From contig NC_060247.1 in NCBI RefSeq assembly GCF_921293095.1, positions 48,147,111 to 48,211,110 of the forward strand: 64,000 bases of DNA, in the 5' to 3' direction. Of this stretch, positions 54,222 through 64,000 are shown piece by piece. The stretch is from Ischnura elegans (lineage: Eukaryota > Arthropoda > Insecta > Odonata > Coenagrionidae). The notes beneath the pieces are model-generated. The model was given only the letters and a program-made list of their open reading frames with translations, was not told the DNA's origin and did no database searches. Each line of letters begins with the position of its first letter. The stretch's first letter is position 1. The position numbers were made by a program, and so were the translations under genes.

Positions 54222-57200
54222 CTGAAAAATAAAATTTACCATTATTTTCATAGCAGAGGTACATAAAAAATGCCATCACAAGGTGCTGTAAGAAATTAAG
54301 TGTACTCTACCTAAGACTGAATACTTCAAAATCATACATAGCAGCCAGAGCAACAGAATATATTTGGAAGGAACTTTTCCATTAAGCTTATAAGAAGCAA
54401 AGATGGAGGTCAAGCCAGTATTTCCACTATTCCATTTTATTTAGAGCAGAGGAAACATATCTCTCGTTTAAAAAGAGTTCTATTTGAAGAGGCAGAAACA
54501 AACAACAAAAATAGATCCAATGAAATTTGATGATATCAATCAGATTATAAATTTGTCTCAATTCTCAAAATCCTTTACAATTATCCTCAACATCAGGTAA
54601 AGCCACTTTCAAATGTAGGTCCCAACGGCCAGCACATATATTACGTTATCCATTGAGCTCCAACTTCCAGCATTGCTTATGCCGTCTGTGCCTCTAAAGG
54701 GTAATTTAAATGAACTCTCACTATCCACTTAAGTTTTAATGAATCATTCTTCGCTATCTCTGAATTCCTCACTATTCTCCCACAAAGGAACAGAAATTGA
54801 ATTTCCATCTGAAAGGCTACCTGTATAATAATATTACGTCTTATATAAATTGATTACCAAATCCCAACACTTAATAAATAAATAAAACAATAATCAAACA
54901 TACTCCACTCACTGGGAGTAAAATATATTTCTCCACAACCATCATATAAAGTGAATTTACAATCATAAGACCTCGTAGACCTGGCTACTGCAATTTTCAT
55001 TATAAAAATCAAAACCACAAATGCAAGAGCATCCTGTTCTTCTATGATGAGATTTGTATTTCACAGTTAGCTCATTTCATAATCCATTGCGGTGGCGAGC
55101 ATTTTAGGTTTTTCTAGGGATTTCTGCACCTCGAATTGGCTAGTCTATGACATCTTCCAGATTTACTACTCTGCAACTTACTGCACTTACTAGTGCAACG
55201 TGGCTAATTTACTATAGGTAAACTAGCCATGTTGCACGAGTAGCACAAGCCCATCAAGTTAAATATGTATATGTACTCACAGTAGACACAGAAGTCAAAT
55301 GCAATACGATAAGTTCAACTATGGAAAATTATGGAGATAGCCGAGCGAATCTTGCTGACCAACGTTTGAAAGTGATGTTACATGAAAACATGCTTAGGCA
55401 TGATTAGATTCAGTGGACATGCAAAGACTGAATGATTACAAAACAAATTAGGAATAATTCACTTCTACAGCTTCCTTCATCCTCACATTTAACATGAAAG
55501 GTTGAGGTGAGCTAGTAATGTACCACAAACATGAGATGCCTCTGGGTTATTACTTTTACGTACAGCCAATTTGAAGAAATAAGATATCATTCAACTACAA
55601 TTTACTCCAATAACGTAAAAATAATAACGATGCATTGGTCACATTATAATTATAAGTTCATCTTTTCTATAAGTATTCAACTAAAGTATTTAATTTCCTC
55701 ATGCCAGAAAAAGCAAGCATGACAGAAAAAGTAATGACGATTAATCTCCAGAAAAGATTAACCTATTCTCATAATTTTCAAATGTTAATTCATTGTTGCA
55801 AGTCACTCTGTACCAAGTTTAACGTAGGAGTAGAGAGTTGTCCAACCTCAATAAGAGCCCGATTCTAATAACAATTCATCAAAACGTAATGATCAGGTGA
55901 TTTAAATTTAATTTCCTCATATAGATAAAAATTAAACCACAGAGAAAATCAGACGAATACAATGAAATATAAAGGATAGCATCAAGTTTTAATGAAGATA
56001 ATGTTTCATCCTTAATGAACCAAAATGCCACTCAAAAATACATACTGAATCTTTACAATTTTTTGGCTTTTACACCACGCATAACTCTTTTTAATGTTCA
56101 CACATTTAGAGAAGTATTCCTAAACTATTGAAAACCAGTCCAATTTTAATGATTATGAACTATGCCACAGAATTTTTATGAATTTCAAGAACTTCAATTC
56201 ACTAATTTGACCCTTTAGTTGCAGGAATAGTGTAGAGTAGAAAGCAGGAGAGAACCAAGAAATATTTTGTCCTCTAGCCTGGCGGAGTGTCTTGCAAGGA
56301 GTGAACCCTTATAATCTGGGGCAAACCCTTCTTTCGTGCTAACGGATGGGCCCACATTTGGGCCCTTGCCGTAGTCATATTAACAGAGCGAAGCAGGAAG
56401 GAAACAATACAGACTGTACAAAATGTGCAGTACGATAACAAATGCCGGGAGGCATCCCCTGCCGTGAAAGATGGCAGGGAAGAGTTAAGCTGCATTAGCG
56501 ATCCCTGCAGTGAGGGAAAGTGCACTTGGGCTCTACCCGGGTAGCAATAAAAATTTTGGGAAACTGCCGTAGGTAGTCAATCAAACGAGTCAAACGTTTA
56601 AAAACATTTTTCCCGCAGTCAGAGTACAAAACGTTTCCGCAATCTAAGGGGTTAGAGGTATTTTTGATTTCCAATGTTTCAAGTTTGACCAGAATAGGAA
56701 TAATCAATCTTCATTACCCACAACACTAATATTTAATGCTCACTTTATTTTGCTAAAGACAATGGAAAATATTCAGTTAAAGAATTCTACAATGGTTAAC
56801 CCTAAAACTGAGAATCATTGTGCCTAATTAGAAAGCCACTGAGTGTCATCTATTATAAAAAATGTCCTTTCACAAGTTAAAGTGGAATTTACATTCAATT
56901 CTGTCTCATTCATGATATTAAGTTCAACGAAATTACCTAAAAATTACCTATTCAATTGTAACTGAAATGCTATGACAAGAAAAGGATATACTATGCATGA
57001 GAGTATGATCCATAGGCTAAATTATCATAAGAGGGTTATCCATAAGCAGCTTATCCGTTGCTATTTTAACTACATTCATTGTCAAGCTAGGAAAAGTATA
57101 AGGGGAAATAAATATCAGTCAGTTAGCTTAAAATACAGCATTCAGCCAAAGTTAAATTAGAAGCAAAATACCTGTAATGCACTGGCATAGGAGAGGGGCT

Positions 57201-59221
57201 GTAAACCAGCTGTGAATTAAAATATGCACGCAAGTAAATAAGTTTCTCCTGAGCTACCTCTTGCTTCGCTATCAGTCAATGAATACACATTAACAACAAT
57301 ATATTGATCACGATGTAAATGATTTGTAAAAGATACAATGGTCCAGGAGGAGACTAAAATTTCATGCTGTAATTCTTTACCATTTTCAGAATAACATCTT
57401 AATACTCCAAAATGTTTCATGATGTTGGTATGCATAATTCACAGAATTAAAATTATGGCATCAAAAAATTTCTAACTACTATTGAACATCATAGAAAAGG
57501 TACATATAGTGGTAATACTTCAATGAATTTCACAATGATTTTACAACAATTTATTTTACAATAATTTCACAACAATTAATATTAACCTCTTGGTTAATGT
57601 ATTCATGTGAGCCGAGTTCAGTATGCTTGCTGAAAATTGAAATGAACTCTCATTTGTTTCGATAAATTGAATTTTAATAGAGGGAAAAACCATTTCCATT
57701 AGAGGAAACAATTTGCATTTTAGTCCACATGATAGACATTGCATTAAACTTGAGTGCAGAGTGCAATAGAGCGAAAACTTAATTATTATTTGATTTAATC
57801 CTTTGTTTCCAGGCAAGTACATAGTACTTGACTACTCATAAAATATTTCAATCTTATTTCATTTTTGTAGGAATGTGCCAATCTTGTGTGAACAAGAAAT
57901 TAAACTCAAAGTGCATGCTTATTTATACCTTCAATTTGAGCAAATGACCAACTCATCACATATATCATATGGTTTGCTTTAATTTAAAGTAGATAATTTT
58001 ATCTTAAAGCTATTTCATTTGGTGAGAACCTATTTCAGTTCACTACCATGAGCTTGAAAAAAATCCAAGAATTGAACTGAGAGAGAGCCCACATAGAAGC
58101 TCATTTTGTTGAACAATAAATATGTATTGCAGTAAACCTATAAATAGTAATTATGAATGCGTAGCAGAAACTTGCCGCAATTCGTAGCAATTCGGGCCTC
58201 CGCGCACTGGCAACTTTAATCACCGGCAACAAAACAATTTAATCACCGAAGAGTTGCTCGCTACCGCGCACTGGCGATTAAATAGTTGCCCCTCAGCTAA
58301 GTTTACAATGGATCTCGTGAAAGCAAGTTGTGCTGTTGCACTCATTTTGAGACAGCGAAAAAATAAGCAAAGGAACAAAATGTTTTGGGTACAGTATTTC
58401 TCTTGTGGGCTATCCTCTATTTAGAGGAATTTACATAAACTGTAAAATAGATATCTTAATCAAATTAAATAAATCTGGTTTATATAGGTACCAGGAATGA
58501 TCTTCAATAGCTATTATCGCAAATTGGGCACTAGAGAAGCTTGAAAATGGTGGAGTGGCTATTTAATATGGGACCAGATATCAGGGAAGGGATACATCCA
58601 TCTAGCTGTACATGGAAAGGAGACTAAGCTATTGAAAAGGGACTATGTTGGATCGAGAAACACATGAGGAGGAAACTCAAGAAAATAAAATATGACGCAA
58701 GCTAGGAAGGATTAGGCTGCAGACAGTAGCGTAAATATGGGGGGTGAGGGGATAGATCCCCCCCAAACCATCAGAGAAAAAGTTCTCAATAGTTTAATAG
58801 TTTCTCAGCTCATAAAAAGCTCATTAGTTTAAAAAAATGTGAAATTTATAAGAACCTGAAAAGAGACTGAACCAGAAAATAAAGAAGAACGTTAGGATTA
58901 TATTTCAGCATTAAATTTTAAACGAAAAATAAGTGGTTCTATGGAGTAACCCACACCTGTGCAGATTAGCTCCAAATTCGCTGCAGGAACGATTGGCGCC
59001 GCCTCAGTCGAATTTAACACTCGATTTTTAACATGGATTGCCGAATCTTTCCGTAAGGGTATATGACTGTTGGTTGTGACTTTATGGCTTCCAAATATAA
59101 TCCAGGGCTTGTTCAATAAATTAAAGTACTGCAAATAATCCCAAAAGGTAATGATGCCGGAGCAACATTTGCAGTAAAATTGAGAAATAGGAAGAAAGAA
59201 CGGAAGGAAAAAATAAAAGAA

Positions 59222-59956
59222 GGGTCATTCCATGTCAAATCAACCAATATTTTGACCAAATGACACCCACCGACTCGGATTTTCATGAAACTTGCCATGA
59301 TCAAACATCATGGTATGATTAGAGATTGTGTGCAATTTTAGCCTCCAATTGTCAATTGTTAATGAAATATGAGCAATTGAAATTTGGGTGTGACCCCTAA
59401 AGTGCCGCAACGTGCAACACATGCTGATTTCTATTTTCATCCATAACTCCATTCCTGTGAGATGAAAAGGCATGATTTTTTTTTCTAATGCTAAGTGGTC
59501 CATAATGATCCCACCATTATCATTAGATATTCACTGCATGAAGTAATTCAGCTGCAAAAAAATAAAGTTTACAAAAAAATCTCCCTTGCACTATTTTTCA
59601 TTATCAACATCCACAGGGAAAGGCCATGCGAGTACAGACTCCTGGTTTAGTTTAAAGTAATCACTAATGTATGAGCAAAGATCCTGATGAAAAAAAATCG
59701 TGAGTCCGGCGCTGCTTTTAGTAAAAAAAAAAATACTCGTTCATGTTCACGGGAAAAAATGGCTCTTTTTCAAGGCACCTAGAAATTACACAATTTGGAG
59801 GAAATATAAGCTCAATGATTAAACAACTATCATGATTATACAATATTGGATCATGCATTATCTCAATATATTGTATGCTACTGGTTCTTAGTGTAGGAAA
59901 CACAAAGGCAATCATGTGAATGTACTCCCCCACTTACTGCTAATTTCGTGCTATCA
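59222..59956 (+). repeat. Long repeat R3, copy A
   Basis: About 735 bp starting GGGTCATTCCATGTCAAATC and ending GCTAATTTCGTGCTATCA. It is repeated in direct orientation at 60449-61170 with roughly 90% identity. Both copies keep an open minus-strand frame of about 87 codons near the start, which reads NPSRWVSFGQNIG before its stop. The terminal sequence reappears inverted at the window end. Confidence 0.9.
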
Positions 59957-60448
59957 CAAAGCAAAAATTTAACACAGCCGTGGAAGAGCGGAAATACTAG
60001 CTCACGCGCCCGGCACACGTCAATGCCGAGCAGTAATTCCGGTGACTCATCGCAACGCATTAGACAGCTTTATTGGATAACTTGCCAAAGGAAAACCTTG
60101 AGTGTGGTTCGAATGTAACAATTCTGTTGACTGAAACACGGCCGCTGGCTGGGAAGGGGGCGCCGTTCACGGCACGGCCCACAGCTTCGCAGAGAGTCGT
60201 CTCGTCTGAAAGCGGCCCGAAATTCACAGCGTCGTGACGTGAACAGTGGCCAGCGAAAAGTCATTTCATCAGAAAGCGGCCTCAATGTAGCACTGCCTGT
60301 ATTTCACGCCGTAGACAGCGCACCGCCGGGCCGGATTTAAATGGGCACCAAGGTGACCACGGCACTCGTCAACGGCACGATTTGATTCGTTTAAAGACAT
60401 CCATGGACTCGTATGGTTATTTGAAAGCACGAAGCGAAGTTGGGGAAA
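59957..60448. other. GC-rich spacer between R3 copies
   Basis: Between 60120 and 60330 the DNA is GC-rich, with GGCCGCTTTC-type words repeated on the minus strand (two copies of a GCCGCTTTCWGAYGARA motif about 70 bp apart). It resembles the end region of another MITE, but the boundaries are unclear. Confidence 0.4.
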
Positions 60449-61178
60449 GGGTCATTCCATATCAAATCAACCAATATTTTGACCAAATGACACCCACCGA
60501 CTCGGATTTCCATGAAACTTACCATGGTCATACATTTTGGTATGATTAGAAATTGTGTGCAAATTTAGCCTCCAATTGTCATTTGTTAATGAAATATGAG
60601 CAATTGAAATTTGAGCATGACCCCTAAATTGCCGCAACGTGCAACACATGGTGATTTTTATTTTCATCCATAACTCCATTCCTGTGAGATGAAAAGACAT
60701 GATTTTTTTTTCTAAAGCTAAGGAGTCCATAATGATCCCACGATTGTCATTAAATATTCACTGCATGAAGTAAGTCAGCTGCAAAAAAATAAAGTTGACA
60801 AAAAAATCTCGCTTGTACCATTTTTGATTGTGAGCATCCACAGGGAAAGGCCATGCGAATACAGACTCATGGTTCAGTTTAAAATAATCATTAATGTATG
60901 AGCAAAGATCCTGATGAAAAAAAATCGTGAGTCCGGCGTTCCTTTTAGTAAAAAAAAATTCTCATTCATGGTCACGGGAAAAAATGGCATTTTTTTCAAA
61001 GCACATGGAAATTACACAATTTAGAGGAGATATAAGCTTATATTCATGATTAAAAAATATTGGAGCATGCATTATCTCACTATAGTGTACGCTACTGGCT
61101 CTTACAGTAGGAAACACATAAGCAGCCATGTCAATGTACTCCCCCACATACTGCTAATTTCGTGTTATCAGGACTATT
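60449..61178 (+). repeat. Long repeat R3, copy B, likely terminal inverted repeat
   Basis: Direct copy of 59222-59956. It extends a few bases further than copy A (ATCAGGACTATT), and this extension is also present in the inverted terminus at 63976-64000 (ATCAGGGCTATT). That makes copy B, not A, the better partner for the right-hand inverted repeat. Confidence 0.85.
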
Positions 61179-61595
61179 CCTACTATCTCTTCCATGGGTA
61201 ATGGGTAACTGAATAGTATGGTATAAAATATAAAGGCAGAAGAGAGCCATCAGAAAGTTTTCTCCAATTTCAGTCCCAGTGAAGTTAATTAATTTCTTCA
61301 TTAATTTCTCATTTATATGGTGCTGCCTTAGTGATATCCTGGTTGAATTTCAGACTAAGTAACTAATGTTAGTGCGTCTGATAGCCAGGCTTACGTTGTA
61401 ATATCTCTTGTTCGTATCAATGAGGTCTGTCTTCAAAGTACATATTTCATAATAGCAAAACAAATGAACTTCTCAGTTCTCTCTGAAAATATTCAGAACA
61501 CCATTATCTATGTTTTAAGCAGTCAATCACAAGTAAGTACACCTATCTGAATATCAAACATTGTAACATTCAAGATGTACCTTATGAAGGAGTTA
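61179..61595. other. Non-coding stretch between R3 copy B and MITE T2 copy 2
   Basis: AT-rich, no recognisable frame or repeat. If 60449-64000 is one transposon, this would be its left subterminal region. Confidence 0.4.
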
Positions 61596-62138
61596 CAGTG
61601 GAACCTCTATCTATTGTTTTTCATGGGAATGGACAAAGAAAAACGGTGAATGCTGGAATGTTTGGCTGGGTTGCCTATGTTACAGGAAACGCAGGAATTT
61701 TTTTTGCGAGTGATTATGATATTCATTACAGGATTCAAACAAGATTTTAGCCGAATACAGAAATATTAGTACTGCATCGAAACACTTTGGTCATATTGTT
61801 GATTTGCCTAATATCTCTTTCAAATGTCGTAAAGGAACACGCCACCTCGCTAAAAAATGTTTGTACTCCACTCGGCATTTGCACTGCTATTATGGATTTC
61901 TGTCTGATATAAAAATTCTTATACATCAAACGCCATTTAAATACACGTATTTACGAGAGCAATATGTATAGTGTGCCTAAAACAACCACTTTTGCCGGCG
62001 AAGTGATTGGTTGTGAGATCGATCACAAAGGCCAAAAATAGTTTATTATTTGAAAATTTCCTTTCTAATAAATATATTTTTAATATAATTGAGGCAATGC
62101 GTCAAGCGTGAACAATGTTACGTCGTCAGTGGCACGGT
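61596..62138 (+). mobile_element. Pogo/Tigger-like MITE T2, copy 2, 3'-truncated
   Basis: Begins CAGTGGAACCTCTATCTATT after TA and follows 49104-49680 at about 80% identity (shared GGATTCAAACAAGATTTTAG, TAATATCTCTTTCAAAT). Similarity stops after GTCAGTGGCACGG, so the right half and right terminus are missing. Confidence 0.75.
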
Positions 62139-62689
62139 CACCTGATCCTCGGCTTCATCCCACTTCTTTTCACATGATAGCTCGCTCCACCCCTACCCCG
62201 AACGTCATGTGCTAGCGGACAGCCCGAGGCGTTCTGCAATATCCACGCACTTCTAGCTCGGATTCTTTTCTTCATCTTCAATGATTTTGAGCCCATATTT
62301 TAAAGTTCCTACTTGTTCCTTCGGAAGGGCCATGATCAGAAGATAAATAAAAATAAAACTAATAAAAATGAAACCGGACTTGATTAAACCCACACGGAAA
62401 ACACTCGCTGGCTTGAAGTCAACACATCCTGGAAAGTACGGAACTACTTGTACGAGGTGAAGTTTGGAACTGATGCTATCGCGTACGGCGTACGCAGAGC
62501 ATACTGCAGTGGGTGAAGCATGACCATATGACTGCGCCATTAATTATTTTTGTCCTTCAGAGAAGGGAACTTACCCACTCATTGCTAAGTAGGGTAGCGC
62601 CAGATGAGCTGATGAATTCGGATTACTAGTGGGGAGAAATAAAGTATCCGGAGAAGATTTACCTTCGTCAGTTACTCTGACAAGTGAGA
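62139..62689. other. Stretch upstream of the transposase-like remnant
   Basis: A minus-strand frame of 95 codons at 62253-62540 shows no known motif. No N-terminal exon of the transposase-like gene could be recognised. Confidence 0.4.
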
Positions 62690-63611
62690 CTTAAAGTATA
62701 ACTCGAAAGTATACTCTCACTACCTCATCTCATTGTTTCATATCTGATGACCTTAACCATGATGTGGCCTTTGTTATGGAAGTGCAACGCCACCTGATAG
62801 AATTTTTAAAGAGAACTTCGCCGATGATCCAAGAAGTTCAGTACTTCACAGATGGATGTGCTGGGCAATATAAAAACTGCAAGTCTTTTTTAAATTTGTG
62901 CCATCATTATAATGACTATGGCATTAATGCAACCTGGTCTTTTTTTCCACAAGCCATGGGAAGTCTTCTTGTGATGGTATAGGTGGTACAATTAAACGAA
63001 TGGCGAGGAAAGCCAGCCTGCATCGCCCAATGGCACAGCAAATAACAAACAGCAGCGGGATGTATGAATTTTGTAGAGATAATGTGAAAAACATCAACAT
63101 CCATTACATTAAGTCTAGTGATGTGGCTTGGTCACGTAGTAAACTTCTTGAAAGATCCACCAAGGCAAAAACAATTCCAGGTACAAGAAACTTCCATCAT
63201 TTTGTGCCTTTATCGGATAGAAAAGTTGCTGCAAAGTTCACTGGCCTGGATGATGAGTACAGCATTATATTTGATTTTTGTTCCGTAACAGTGGATTTCC
63301 CAGATAATTTGGTTGTTGGTTCATATGCAGCTTGTATTTACAGCATGCAGTGGTACATTGGAGTAGTGGAAGCTCTCAACCATGAAGAAAGTGATATTTC
63401 AGTTAAATTCATGACGCCTAAAGGACCCTCACCTTCATTCTCTTGGCCTGAGAGAGATGATGTTTGCTGTGTGCCACTAGGACACATATTGTGTGTGCTT
63501 AATTCTCCTGCAACTACAAGCTCTGGGAGGTCATACTACTTCTTGAGGGAGGAAGTGGACCACATTAAAAAAATATATATAGACTTTGTGAAAAACACTA
63601 AGACATCTTAG
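62690..63611 (+). pseudogene. Frameshifted transposase-like gene of an uncharacterised invertebrate family
   Basis: Frame one reads HCFISDDLNHDVAFVMEV, VQYFTDGCAGQYKNCKSFLN and LCHHYNDYGINATWSFF. After a run of seven T at 62940-62946 the frame breaks. Another frame continues STSHGKSSCDGIGGTIKRMA, then the open stretch to the TAG at 63609-63611 with KFMTPKGPSPSFSWPERDDV near its end. One extra T would join the parts, so a 1-nt homopolymer deletion is the simplest break. I recognise the D-G-C-x-x-Q-[FY]-K-N ... SHGK-x-x-C-D-G-x-G-G-T-[IV]-K-R pattern from unannotated proteins repeated in insect and cnidarian genomes. It looks like an RNase-H-fold DDE-type core, but I cannot name the superfamily. 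No start codon or N-terminal DNA-binding domain is visible. Confidence 0.65.
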
Positions 63612-63709
63612 AATGTGATCAGCCAGTTAAAAAGAGGAGGCTCACTTTCAAATTAATTGGTAAGGTTGTTTATTTAATTGTACTGTTTCTACCTAAATTT
63701 CCAATGATA

Positions 63710-63775
63710 TAGAATCACTAAATGAAACATTGAAAATAAGCATAGAATCACTAAATGAAACATTGAAAATAAGCA
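63710..63775 (+). repeat. Two tandem copies of a 33-bp unit
   Basis: TAGAATCACTAAATGAAACA followed by TTGAAAATAAGCA is repeated exactly at 63710-63742 and 63743-63775. Located 100 bp after the transposase-like stop. Confidence 0.95.
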
Positions 63776-63975
63776 TTAGTGTGAAGTACCTGAAAGATTT
63801 CTCAATTCAAATGATTTGATGACAGTTCCCTTTGACATTCAATAATGTACATTCCTGTGATGTCAATACATCTAAATATGAAATGTATCTGGTCTTTGGA
63901 CTAAGATTAAAAGGAATGTAGAATGTGTCTACCATGGCTCATGCAGTTTTTTTAAATTAAAACTCCCTCTACTCA

Positions 63976-64000
63976 AATAGCCCTGATAGCACGAAATTAG
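63976..64000 (-). repeat. Start of an inverted R3 terminus at the window edge
   Basis: The reverse complement reads CTAATTTCGTGCTATCAGGG then CTATT, matching 61154-61178 at 23 of 25 positions. The remainder would lie beyond the window. Confidence 0.75.

Larger units (their letters stand above)
54222..64000 (-). other. BTBD9 upstream intron, at least 9.8 kb
   Basis: Lies between the first visible BTBD9 exon and a missing upstream exon. 54.2-58.1 kb shows nothing recognised except GC-richer repeat-like DNA at about 56.25-56.66 kb. 58.19-58.30 kb has twice CGCGCACTGGC, and 58731 begins a possible hAT end (CAGTAGCGTAAATATGGGGG). From 59.2 kb onward the intron is repeat-dense. Confidence 0.6.

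Noticed and set aside
56274-56707. Transposase fragment in the GC-richer block near 56.5 kb
   Set aside because: Cysteine-containing frames were considered as a piggyBac-like tail, but the spacing of cysteines does not fit and no catalytic motif is present.
58731-58770. Complete hAT MITE starting CAGTAGCGTAAATATGGGGG
   Set aside because: The left end resembles the other hAT elements, but no inverted partner end or 8-bp duplication was found downstream.
59222-61178. R3 copies A and B as the two LTRs of a retrotransposon
   Set aside because: They are direct, but ends are not TG...CA, the 0.49-kb spacer has no gag/pol or primer-binding site, and a third terminus is inverted. Terminal inverted repeats of a DNA transposon fit better.
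62253-62540. Minus-strand 95-codon frame as a gene or transposase N-terminus
   Set aside because: It is on the opposite strand to the transposase-like gene and shows no known motif. A hydrophobic stretch in it looks incidental to AT-rich DNA.
54222-64000. First BTB exon of BTBD9 within the window
   Set aside because: I looked on the minus strand for the first half of the BTB domain (a peptide like HRVILAAR...YFR followed by a donor in phase 2) and found no match. The exon is probably beyond 64000.

Overview
This is a 64-kb piece of an animal nuclear genome, almost certainly an arthropod and probably an insect. The evidence is AT-rich DNA, two multi-exon genes with GT-AG introns of 0.15 to more than 9 kb, and many small DNA transposons (hAT-type and pogo/Tigger-type), a Penelope-like element and diverged interspersed repeats. 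I cannot name the species. No bacterial operons, rRNA, convincing functional tRNA gene or CRISPR array is visible. Two conserved protein genes lie head to tail on the minus strand. The first is a complete ZC3H14/Nab2 orthologue. Its 13 coding exons run from the ATG at 31951 down to the TGA at 4652, and the joined exons keep one frame for 972 codons. The second is BTBD9, upstream on the same strand. Eight exons are visible, from the second half of the BTB domain (54221) to the stop at 38438, and the 5' exon or exons lie beyond the right edge. Layout from left to right: 1-3.9 kb is intergenic DNA 3' of ZC3H14 with a diverged 0.45-kb repeat and three small MITEs. 4.65-31.95 kb is ZC3H14. Its intron 10 carries a 4.3-kb inverted-repeat structure around a Tigger-like element, intron 6 carries a 2.5-kb element with inverted ends, and introns 2 and 12 carry long hairpins. 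32-38.4 kb is intergenic, with a complex inverted-repeat MITE at 32.8-33.2 kb. 38.4-54.2 kb is BTBD9, whose introns hold several pogo/Tigger MITEs, a decayed TIGD1-like transposase and a Penelope-like fragment inserted into a Tigger copy with a 16-bp target duplication. 54.2-64 kb is the first visible BTBD9 intron and ends in a repeat-rich block. That last block is the best candidate for something undescribed. It has two direct copies of a roughly 0.73-kb sequence, then a frameshifted gene fragment of an uncharacterised family that I recognise only as recurrent in invertebrate genomes. The same 0.73-kb terminus then begins again in inverted orientation at the last 25 bases of the window. This is what a DNA transposon with very long terminal inverted repeats and an unclassified transposase would look like. 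The two host genes are not obviously related in function: ZC3H14 is a nuclear poly(A)-RNA-binding protein, and BTBD9 is a BTB-BACK-discoidin protein thought to be a Cullin-3 adaptor. Their proximity is probably incidental.
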